Of a DNA stretch of 24,794 nt, positions 12,406 to 19,208 are shown piece after piece (the first letter of the stretch is position 1; every line of letters begins with the position of its first letter). The stretch comes from a virus: IMG/VR virus record IMGVR_UViG_3300020439_000078, positions 1-24,794 of that record; one strand, given 5' to 3'. The notes beneath the pieces are model-generated. The model did no database searches and was not told where the DNA came from. It saw only the letters and a list, made by a program, of their open reading frames with translations. Both the position numbers and the translations under genes were made by a program.

Positions 12406-12599
12406 GCACAATCAATTTAAACAAAAGAGGGAATTGTATGCCTTCTGGAAAAAAGTCTATCAAATTATTTTATAAAGAAATGATAGAAGAATGTAAAAAG
12501 AATGTAGGTAAAAATACTGCATTTGGAACTGAAATAGACGATAAATTCATATCTATTTTAGAAAAAAGACTAAAACAATTAAATTACGATTTCGTATAA
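12402..12599 (+). CDS. Hypothetical small basic protein
   Basis: 65 residues from ATG 12402, chosen because AAGGAG lies 6 bases upstream and the start overlaps the resolvase stop (ATGA). A longer frame from 12348 inside the resolvase gene lacks a ribosome binding site. The sequence is basic: a loop MSTINLNKRGNCMPSGKKS, then helix IKLFYKEMIEECKKNVG and a final helix with KFISILEKRLKQLNYDFV. Function not recognised. Confidence 0.7.
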   Translation: MSTINLNKRGNCMPSGKKSIKLFYKEMIEECKKNVGKNTAFGTEIDDKFISILEKRLKQLNYDFV

Positions 12600-12608
12600 G
12601 GAGAAAAA

Positions 12609-12806
12609 ATGAAAAAAACATCAAAAAAAGATAAAGTATTAGCACATTTAATGACTGGACAATCAATTACACCTATAGAAGCATTAACTGAATATGGTAG
12701 TTTTAGGTTAGGAGCAATCATATTTGACCTACGAGCCGAAGGTTATAGTATAGATACAGAGATAGCTAAAGGCACAGGACACGCAATATACACATTGAAT
12801 AAATAA
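12609..12806 (+). CDS. Helix-turn-helix protein (HTH_39-like)
   Basis: 65 residues fully covered by one winged-helix unit of the phage family known as HTH_39. Characteristic elements are VLAHLMTGQSITPIEALTEYG (10-30), SFRLGAIIFDLRAEGYSIDTE (31-51) and the wing GTGHAIYTL (55-63). Related proteins occur in many phages, usually as small DNA-binding proteins near replication or repair genes, with few functions known. AAGGAG precedes the ATG. It ends just before the double hairpin at 12811-12948. Confidence 0.8.
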   Translation: MKKTSKKDKVLAHLMTGQSITPIEALTEYGSFRLGAIIFDLRAEGYSIDTEIAKGTGHAIYTLNK

Positions 12807-12810
12807 ATTG

Positions 12811-12948
12811 TTAAGAGATAGGTGGTGGGTTTTGTTCATTCTCCCTACCTTTAGCGTTTCCCTTTCTTCGCACTATCTCTTTAAATTGAGAGAGTTTTGA
12901 CGGCTATAAAAACCTAACATTCGTTATTCAGCAAGGGTTCTCTCTCAA
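12811..12948 (+). promoter_or_regulatory. Double structured leader before a small-gene cluster
   Basis: Two hairpins lie back to back. The first pairs AGAGATAG (12814-12821) with CTATCTCT (12873-12880), with inner pairing of GGTGGG and CCCTACC. The second pairs TTGAGAGAG (12886-12894) perfectly with CTCTCTCAA (12940-12948). ATTCTCC (12838-12844) in the first loop is nearly complementary to the ribosome binding site GGAGAAA (12954-12960) of the next gene. It shares TTCGCAC with the leader at 11801. No U-run follows either stem. Confidence 0.5.
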
Positions 12949-12962
12949 AAATTGGAGAAAAT

Positions 12963-13106
12963 ATGATTAAAAAAGAATTACATTTTGTATGGATAACAAA
13001 AGATGGTAAGAAATTTTTAAATGAAAATGAAGCCATTAAACATCAGAAATCATTGTTAAATGATATAGTAGATAAATGGTTTTACAAACTAAAAGGAGAA
13101 AAATGA
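12963..13106 (+). CDS. 47-residue hypothetical protein
   Basis: The frame runs from ATG 12963, eight bases after GGAGAAA, to TGA 13104-13106. It is basic, with a hairpin-like start KELHFVWITKDGKKFLNENEA and a helix IKHQKSLLNDIVDKWFYKLK. The pattern of a tryptophan hairpin then helix recurs in small phage proteins (for example KDGKxFxxxxEAxxHE). It is coupled to the next gene by a 4-base overlap. Function not recognised. Confidence 0.6.
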   Translation: MIKKELHFVWITKDGKKFLNENEAIKHQKSLLNDIVDKWFYKLKGEK

Positions 13107-13228
13107 ACTTAGATATGAAAAGTTTTATAATAGGTATGATAGTAATTATTGTATTGTTAATTTTAATGGGATTTAGTGGTGGATTAGGTTCTTCACCATA
13201 TAATCCAGTTTATGTAAAAATAGTATAG
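13103..13228 (+). CDS. 41-residue membrane protein
   Basis: It starts on the stop of the gene before (ATGA) behind AAAGGAG. After MNLDMK it is one long hydrophobic helix (SFIIGMIVIIVLLILMGF), then a short glycine/serine and proline-rich tail SGGLGSSPYNPVYVKIV. It is the first of three membrane peptides in a row. The tail after the helix may be outside the cell membrane. A role in superinfection exclusion or lysis is possible, from position and form only. Confidence 0.6.
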   Translation: MNLDMKSFIIGMIVIIVLLILMGFSGGLGSSPYNPVYVKIV

Positions 13229-13236
13229 GAGAAAAA

Positions 13237-13329
13237 ATGGACTTTGTAATTAATATGTTTTGTGTAAGTATAGCAATTATTATGTTGGGATACATAGTAG
13301 AATGTATAGAAAATTGGAAGGAAAATTAA
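13237..13329 (+). CDS. 30-residue membrane peptide
   Basis: ATG 13237 follows AGGAGAAAA, and the frame ends at TAA 13327-13329, which overlaps the next start (TAATG). The peptide is one hydrophobic helix with two cysteines (FVINMFCVSIAIIMLGYIVECI) and a charged tail ENWKEN. Good ribosome binding site and tight coupling favour a real gene despite the size. Confidence 0.5.
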   Translation: MDFVINMFCVSIAIIMLGYIVECIENWKEN

Positions 13330-13427
13330 TGTTAGATTGGACTAATTTATTAGTATACACAATTATAGGAGTTTTAGGTTTATTGTTTTGGTATGCAATC
13401 ATAATGCGATTTCTTGAGCTTTGTTAA
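13329..13427 (+). CDS. 32-residue membrane peptide
   Basis: This third membrane peptide is coupled by TAATG to the genes on both sides. It is a single strongly hydrophobic helix (NLLVYTIIGVLGLLFWYAIIM) with a basic residue and glutamate at the end (RFLEL). A weak site, GGAAGG, precedes it at 13318-13323. The run of three tiny membrane genes is more regular than expected by chance. Confidence 0.5.
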   Translation: MLDWTNLLVYTIIGVLGLLFWYAIIMRFLELC

Positions 13428-13684
13428 TGAAAGATTACTTAAAATATATAAAGTCTAAAAATTGTTTGGTGTGTGGAGTGTCGCCAGTAGACCCAGACCA
13501 TTTAGAACATTTAGGTATGGGTGGAGCAAACAAGGGTGGTCTTAAAGACTACTCTTGTGTGCCTCTATGCAGAAAACATCATACAGAAAGACATAATATG
13601 GGTATAAAAGATTTTGAGTGGACTTATGGTATTAATCTATGGAAAGAAGCGTTTTATTTATTAAGGGGGTATTTTGCAGAATGA
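13427..13684 (+). CDS. HNH/Ref-like endonuclease (DUF968-like)
   Basis: 85 residues from ATG 13427, chosen because it overlaps the preceding stop; the frame can extend to a TTG at 13421 without support. The layout is C13-x2-C16, then D24-H25 (PDHLEHLGMGG), C49 with PLCRKHHTERH (H51, H52, H56). This is the beta-beta-alpha-metal HNH form seen in phage P1 Ref and DUF968 proteins, which nick DNA in recombination. The tail (FEWTYGINLWKEAFYLLRGYF) is typical of the family. It stands beside a NinB/Orf-like gene, as in lambda-type recombination blocks. Confidence 0.8.
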   Translation: MKDYLKYIKSKNCLVCGVSPVDPDHLEHLGMGGANKGGLKDYSCVPLCRKHHTERHNMGIKDFEWTYGINLWKEAFYLLRGYFAE

Positions 13685-13827
13685 AATGTTGGCATTGTAA
13701 TACAGAAATTATATGGGGTGGCGACCACGATTTTGAAGATTATGGATATGAAGGTGAAGGTATTGTTAGTAATTTTCATTGTCCTAATTGCCAAGCCGAG
13801 TATGAATGTAGGTATAAAACAAAATGA
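13681..13827 (+). CDS. 48-residue zinc-ribbon protein
   Basis: ATG 13681 overlaps the previous stop (ATGA); a start at 13639 would lie inside the nuclease gene and is not supported. The sequence has C3-x2-C6 and C33-x2-C36, plus C42, separated by an acidic, glycine-rich loop (GGDHDFEDYGYEGEG). This is a classic rubredoxin-like zinc ribbon (CWHC ... HCPNC) as found in many phages. Its partner is unknown. It overlaps the next gene by 4 bases. Confidence 0.7.
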   Translation: MKCWHCNTEIIWGGDHDFEDYGYEGEGIVSNFHCPNCQAEYECRYKTK

Positions 13828-14174
13828 AATTCGCAGGTAAAATTAAGAATGGTAAATTAACACTTGATGATAATCTTGGTTTTAAGGATTATTTATGTCA
13901 AATTGAGGGTGATGTTCACTTAGAAATAAAACCTGCCGAAAAGGTGCGTTCTCCACAACAAAATGCCTATTATAGAGTTATTATAAGAATATTATCAAAA
14001 GAATTAGGTTATACTGAAGCCGAAATGCACAATGCTATAAAAGAAAAGTATGAGATAGAATCAACTAAACAACTATCAAAGCCAGAGTTTACTGAACTAC
14101 TTGAAACTATAAAAAGATGGGCAGTTATAGATATGGGTATTGTTCTGCCGAACGCTAAGCAATCTCATCAATAG
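13824..14174 (+). CDS. NinB/Orf-like recombination mediator
   Basis: 116 residues. Hallmarks of the lambda Orf/NinB family are present: RSPQQNAYYRVIIRILSKELGYTEAEMHNAIKEKY (42-76), where S..QN.YYW and E.GYT.EE.H are conserved, then ESTKQLSKPEFTELLETIKRWA (79-100) and a final IVLPN. NinB binds single-stranded DNA and helps load the annealing protein. The gene ends the rightward operon and overlaps the convergent tail gene by 20 bases, with no space for a terminator. The HNH gene just upstream fits a recombination cassette. Confidence 0.8.
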   Translation: MKFAGKIKNGKLTLDDNLGFKDYLCQIEGDVHLEIKPAEKVRSPQQNAYYRVIIRILSKELGYTEAEMHNAIKEKYEIESTKQLSKPEFTELLETIKRWAVIDMGIVLPNAKQSHQ

Positions 14175-15261
14175 TCATACTTACTTTATAAGTATTAAAA
14201 GCTACTTGTTGTACACTTAAACTATTTTCTCTAAAATTACATATAGCATATCTATCAGGTTCGTTAGAATCTTTATCGTCTGTGAATATAAACGGCAAAG
14301 TACCACCTAATGTACAATTCCACACAAAATTAAAACTATTATCTGATAACATAGGGTTTGGCGTATTATTATTAGGCGTTACATCGTCTGACGTTAGTGT
14401 GTTAGAAACCTCATTATCTATCCACATATCACTTTCAGATATATAAGAAAATGTTAATTTCCAACTCCTTAATCCTTTACGACCTATACCACTTTTTGAT
14501 ATTTGGTTAAAATCATTTATTTGCTCATTAATATCATCAGTATTTTCATCGTCTGTGGTTGATGCAACTGTTGCTAAATCTAACTCAAATGGTGGATATT
14601 TATAAGTTCCATTAGGACCATTCATAGTCCATTCTGTTGGTCCATCATAGTATATATTGGCAAGTGTTTTACCACCTACAGTTTTTTGACGTTTTATACC
14701 ATCAAATCGTCTTGACATTGTAAGGTTTAAATCAGGCGAATTTGGACAATCAAAATACTTACCTACCACTAAAGAACCTAATTGTTGTGTTCCTAAAATT
14801 TCATTACCCAAACCATAATATATACTAAATGACCTCCAGTATTGGTTATCAGAAGCAAAATCAAAAATAGTTGTTCCATTGTAAGTTGGATTTATTTGAT
14901 TATAAGAAGAGTTAGAATTTAGTATTTCGTTTACAGGTTGAAATGTTATGTCAGTTGTTTCAGATGTTAATCCATACTTACCATAAAATTTAAATGTACT
15001 TTCATTAGAACCTAAATTGTGATTTAATAAAGCACAAAAATTAACAGGAAAAGATGTTTTTGTTGTATTGTTAATATGGTTACCAATACGAGCTACTTCA
15101 TTTACACTTAATGTATTTACTTGTTTTGTATAAGGATTAGCACAATTCATATATAATAATTCTGCACCACCATTACCATCATCCCAACCTAGTTGTCCTG
15201 TGGCGTGTAAAAATGTTACCATATCTACATAAAATCTTGGCGTTTTAACTTGCTTTCCCAT
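14155..15261 (-). CDS. Tail-tip or baseplate structural protein, last of the tail operon
   Basis: 368 residues, polar, rich in N, T, S, D and Y, typical of extracellular virion proteins. Beta-rich stretches appear throughout (for example WRSFSIYYGL, RSWKLTFSYISESDMW and TYKVSMTIDEIA), with a low-complexity acidic linker TTDDENTDDINEQINDF near the middle. No catalytic motif is visible. The distal position after the tail-hub and cohesin-like genes suggests a tail-tip or receptor-facing part. It starts on the stop of the upstream gene, and its 3' end overlaps the NinB-like gene by 20 bases. The family is not recognised; position is the main support. Confidence 0.55.
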   Translation of the reverse strand: MGKQVKTPRFYVDMVTFLHATGQLGWDDGNGGAELLYMNCANPYTKQVNTLSVNEVARIGNHINNTTKTSFPVNFCALLNHNLGSNESTFKFYGKYGLTSETTDITFQPVNEILNSNSSYNQINPTYNGTTIFDFASDNQYWRSFSIYYGLGNEILGTQQLGSLVVGKYFDCPNSPDLNLTMSRRFDGIKRQKTVGGKTLANIYYDGPTEWTMNGPNGTYKYPPFELDLATVASTTDDENTDDINEQINDFNQISKSGIGRKGLRSWKLTFSYISESDMWIDNEVSNTLTSDDVTPNNNTPNPMLSDNSFNFVWNCTLGGTLPFIFTDDKDSNEPDRYAICNFRENSLSVQQVAFNTYKVSMTIDEIA

Positions 15262-15770
15262 TAATATCCTCCTGTACTACTACGTCTTGTTTGGGTTTTA
15301 ATTTTTGTTTTTTTAGTTGGTTGTGCTTCTGGTAATCCATAATCAGGTAAGTTGTACTTAGTTGTTGTCGCCTTACCTTTTTTTACTTTACTTTTGAAAT
15401 TATCCCATTGGTCTGCTTCTGCACTCATAGACCATTGTTGGTTTGTCCAAACAGGGTTTACATTTTCAATATTACATATTATACGTCTTGCTTCATTGTT
15501 TGCTACAATTACCTTTTTTATCGTAAAACTACCCTCATAAGTGAATAGTTTTTGATTTTTAATAGGTAAGCCTTGTAACCCTATTAGTAGCATTTTATTT
15601 TTATTTCCTTGCATTATCCAGCCATCTGGAAGTGTTGGCGTAATATCTGCTATACCTACAAAATCAATCTCTATACCTAGTATATCTACATTAGATTCTA
15701 TAGTACAATCGCCATCATTACATATAATTGATGACTTACCTGTTGCTGGTTCTGTTTTATTGTATATCAT
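15261..15770 (-). CDS. Tail-operon protein with a cohesin-like domain
   Basis: 169 residues. Residues about 23-95 look like a cohesin-type beta sandwich: an early strand ILGIEIDFVGIADI (30-43; cohesins often have AGFQFDI), then DGWIMQGNKNKMLLIGLQGLPIKNQKLFTYEGSFTI (part of 49-84; compare the usual G...S.....V.GFS..G..I..G.G.L..I.F). The C-terminus is basic and disordered (KKTKIKTQTRRSSTGGY). The gene directly follows the dockerin-bearing tail protein on the same strand, with no gap, so the two could bind to each other. The cohesin reading is by eye only and needs a profile search; another virion beta-sandwich is the alternative. Confidence 0.5.
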   Translation of the reverse strand: MIYNKTEPATGKSSIICNDGDCTIESNVDILGIEIDFVGIADITPTLPDGWIMQGNKNKMLLIGLQGLPIKNQKLFTYEGSFTIKKVIVANNEARRIICNIENVNPVWTNQQWSMSAEADQWDNFKSKVKKGKATTTKYNLPDYGLPEAQPTKKTKIKTQTRRSSTGGY

Positions 15771-18700
15771 TTAAATACCTAATATTTGATTGACTAATAT
15801 TACCATATCTAACACATTAATTTGATTGTCTTGATTCATATCTACAATATACTTACCATCTAAATCTATAGGAATATTACTAAAATCGGCTTGTGTTATT
15901 GCAACTACTGTTCCAACAATATCTAAAATGTTTACGACACCATCTTGATTCAAATCACCATAAATACCATTAAAATTGTTTCTAAGTATAATTTGATTAA
16001 AATTTAAAGCATAATTATCTTGAGTAACATTAGATTTTATTATTATATTGTAATTTAATATTGCTCTTTGCTGATTATCTAAAAACTGTACATTTTCTGT
16101 ATACATATTAGGTGTTATATCAACATTATCACCATATACAGAATCATTTTCTACAACAATTGCATTTACTAAGTCAGTTGCATCTATTCCTACTAATCCA
16201 CTATCTATATTAACACCATTATGCTCTATATTAGCTGTAGATGATATTAATGTAACGCTTTCAATGGTAACGCTAGTTTCATAATTTGTGTTAGTTACTG
16301 CTGATATAAGACCTGATGTTAAATTTGCATCATCTTGATACCATACACCATTAAAAGTTGTTTCTTCATCATCTATCTCATCTTGATATATATTACGTTC
16401 ATAAGGGTTAGGTATGTTGTAAAATCCTAAATCATCATCACTCATACCAAAGTCGCCACGATGTACTTGTACTAACTCTAAACTTACTTTACTTAACGAT
16501 TTAGAAGCCTTAGTAACAAAAAACACAGGATACATAAGTTGTCCATTTTTAACAAACTCTTGTGTGTAATCAAAACCAAAAGCAAGTTTACCACCTAACA
16601 ACTCGTCTATTCTAATATAATCACCAGTTTCTATGTACATATAACTAGGAGGTAAATCTATTTTAGCTGTTAGATGTTGGTTAGCATACCACATTAGCAA
16701 TCTTCTTTGTAGTTTTCGTGCCGTATCCTTATCTCTAATATACTCAGATTCTATCTCTAATTTACCATCATCATCTTTTAATCCGTAATATGCAACATCA
16801 TAAAGCATACTAGGAGTTAATTCTTGTGTTAATTCGTCTAAGGTATCTACAAAATTACCATTGTTATCTTCTATACCATAAGTAGTTTCTTCTGAAAAAT
16901 CACCTGAACCATAATCTTTCTTGTATTTAACATTAACTTGATTTTTTACATCTTCTAATTTTGTAAGACCAAAAGAGTATTTAATAACATCTAAACTATC
17001 AACAATCTCAAACTGATTATAATCTTCTATATTTTGTTTTAAATCAATAAACTTAAAATTACCAGAACTATCAAAAGAAGGTATATAAATTGACGATTTA
17101 CATAAGTTATCTATTACATTTTTAGCTTCTTGTTGTTCTATTAATGTAAAACTATTAATCCAATCATCATCTATATCTTGATTAGGAAAAGTAAAGTCTT
17201 TTTGATAATCAAGTTCTGTTTGTAGTAAGTTTTGTAATATTTCATAAGGTTTAGTCATAACCTTTTCATTGTCATCTAATCTACCTTTAATACTTCCATA
17301 AAAAGATTCTTGTGTGTAATCTGTGATTAATATGTCTTGTAACAAATAAAATTGTTTTAAGTTTGCAATTCCTGATTGCATTTCACCTCTTGAATCTATT
17401 GATGGTAATCCCCATTGTATACTATCAAAAGCATCAGTTCTATTAAATTGTCTAATTTGATTGTTATACAAATCGCCACCTAAATCATCATTAGTGTATC
17501 TAAATTCAGAATCAAAATTTTCAAATGTATGTTGATGGTTAGGAACTTGACAATGAGTTTCCCAATCATTTGTATCAGGATAATTTTCGTCCCATTTGTT
17601 TTTATCTGTAATCATATCTTCAAAGGTTTTATTACGAATATCATCTCTAATTGTTAAGCCTCTTTCAGCCCAAAAAGTAACAGGGTGCGAAGAAGTTTGT
17701 GTAACAATTGAATTTTGAAAATTACTAGGTATAAAATAATCAATTTTATAAAATATTTTTGAAGCACATACATAACTTCCTATATCTGCAAATTGTAGTC
17801 TTGCAAAACTACCAGTAGTATTTTCGTAAGGACCATTATTTTGTGCAGTTAAATGCAATCCACTTGTATTATTTGCATTTTGAATCCATTGTACTGGAAA
17901 TGTAGCTATTTTATTTTGTGATTTGTAATTATTATCTAATTCTTCAACTATACCTTCTTGATTATTTGTATTACTTTCATTATTTAAATTAGTAGGTTTC
18001 CACCAAGAAAATGTAGCATTTGGATTTGTTTCGTTCCAATCTGCATCATAATAAGTATCTCCAATACTAAACAAGTTGTCTAAATCTTGGTCGGCTGAAT
18101 CATTACTAAAATTGTATACTGATTTTGCAGCATCAAGCATTTCATTGTTGTTAAATCCAAAAAACTTATTGCAAGAACCAAACCACCATTCATCTAAGTT
18201 ACTACCACCTTCAACAAAATATGGTTGATGATTATTTGCAAAAAATGATACCTTTTCGACAGGTCTATAAATTCGTGTAGGTATACCTTGTTTATTTTCA
18301 TCTAAATCTTCACCTAATACCCAATTTTGATATATATAATCACCTATAATATTAACTTTTGCTGAATTGTCTACAGTAGAGCTTTCAAACTCATAAATAG
18401 GCATATCTTCATAATAACCAGAATATTTCATACCAAAATTATATGGTAATCTTTCAGATATAGGTAAATAACCATCTTTATATACAAATATGTGTGTGTT
18501 TTCTGACAAATAATTAGGGTATAATATAGTTTGTTTAATATATGGATTTAATTCCTCTATATTAGCCACATTAGTCCATAATCCACCTATTTCTGTATTA
18601 GACTGTTCTATTATTAGTTCATTGTCTTTTGTAAGTATTAAAGGAGATTTATCAACATAACCATAAACTAATGGAAATGGTTTACCTTGAATTTCGTCAT

Positions 18701-19208
18701 CATATACATATTTATCATCTATAGTAGTAGATGGTATCTGTGTTTTAAGTTTTTGTTCAGTTAAATCTTCTAGTGTAAGGTTTAAAGTTTCTGCCGATTG
18801 ACTATAACGTCTAATAGTACCTGTATACACTAAAAGACAATCATCTAAGGTTTCTAATCCATTAGCAGCATAATACACTTGTACTACTGCATTTAGTAAA
18901 CTAGGAATATCGTCTGAGAAAATCTTGCCATTATAGGGAGCATTTGATATAGATAGGGATACACTCGAAATTGTGTATTTATTGTTTATAATGTCTGCTT
19001 TTGAGCTAATAGAAGGACTATTAAGTAGTAAACCCTTATACGCCTCACCACCTATGTTTGTTTCCTTAATTGATAAATTAATTACTTCTGTCGCCGAATC
19101 TAATGATTCATCTATCTGCACACCCTTATAAATCCTAACCAAAGGGTATAAAGACGTTCTAGTACCATTACCTAGTGCTTGTTTGAATTTAGGAGGTAAC
19201 GTCAGCAT
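15771..19208 (-). CDS. Large tail-tip/hub protein with C-terminal dockerin-like domain
   Basis: 1145 residues. The N-terminal part (1-200) resembles tail-hub proteins: strands with RIYKGVQIDE, DIPSLLNAVVQVYYAANGLE and a YGYV-type loop before KSPLI. A long asparagine- and aspartate-rich middle (350-650) may be an extended receptor-facing domain. Residues about 700-930 return to hub-like strands. The C-terminus (1084-1145) has two calcium-loop repeats of dockerin type I: GDLNQDGVVNILD (1084-1096) and VDMNQDNQINVLD (1122-1134), each D.N.D followed by N..D and a helix, ending NQILGI. Dockerins bind cohesins. It directly follows the tape measure in operon order and directly precedes the cohesin-like gene. 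Confidence 0.7.
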   Translation of the reverse strand: MLTLPPKFKQALGNGTRTSLYPLVRIYKGVQIDESLDSATEVINLSIKETNIGGEAYKGLLLNSPSISSKADIINNKYTISSVSLSISNAPYNGKIFSDDIPSLLNAVVQVYYAANGLETLDDCLLVYTGTIRRYSQSAETLNLTLEDLTEQKLKTQIPSTTIDDKYVYDDEIQGKPFPLVYGYVDKSPLILTKDNELIIEQSNTEIGGLWTNVANIEELNPYIKQTILYPNYLSENTHIFVYKDGYLPISERLPYNFGMKYSGYYEDMPIYEFESSTVDNSAKVNIIGDYIYQNWVLGEDLDENKQGIPTRIYRPVEKVSFFANNHQPYFVEGGSNLDEWWFGSCNKFFGFNNNEMLDAAKSVYNFSNDSADQDLDNLFSIGDTYYDADWNETNPNATFSWWKPTNLNNESNTNNQEGIVEELDNNYKSQNKIATFPVQWIQNANNTSGLHLTAQNNGPYENTTGSFARLQFADIGSYVCASKIFYKIDYFIPSNFQNSIVTQTSSHPVTFWAERGLTIRDDIRNKTFEDMITDKNKWDENYPDTNDWETHCQVPNHQHTFENFDSEFRYTNDDLGGDLYNNQIRQFNRTDAFDSIQWGLPSIDSRGEMQSGIANLKQFYLLQDILITDYTQESFYGSIKGRLDDNEKVMTKPYEILQNLLQTELDYQKDFTFPNQDIDDDWINSFTLIEQQEAKNVIDNLCKSSIYIPSFDSSGNFKFIDLKQNIEDYNQFEIVDSLDVIKYSFGLTKLEDVKNQVNVKYKKDYGSGDFSEETTYGIEDNNGNFVDTLDELTQELTPSMLYDVAYYGLKDDDGKLEIESEYIRDKDTARKLQRRLLMWYANQHLTAKIDLPPSYMYIETGDYIRIDELLGGKLAFGFDYTQEFVKNGQLMYPVFFVTKASKSLSKVSLELVQVHRGDFGMSDDDLGFYNIPNPYERNIYQDEIDDEETTFNGVWYQDDANLTSGLISAVTNTNYETSVTIESVTLISSTANIEHNGVNIDSGLVGIDATDLVNAIVVENDSVYGDNVDITPNMYTENVQFLDNQQRAILNYNIIIKSNVTQDNYALNFNQIILRNNFNGIYGDLNQDGVVNILDIVGTVVAITQADFSNIPIDLDGKYIVDMNQDNQINVLDMVILVNQILGI

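Noticed and set aside
12348-12599. Longer form of the protein starting at 12348
   Set aside because: The ATG at 12402 has AAGGAG at the right distance and overlaps the preceding stop; the 12348 start is inside the resolvase gene with no binding site.
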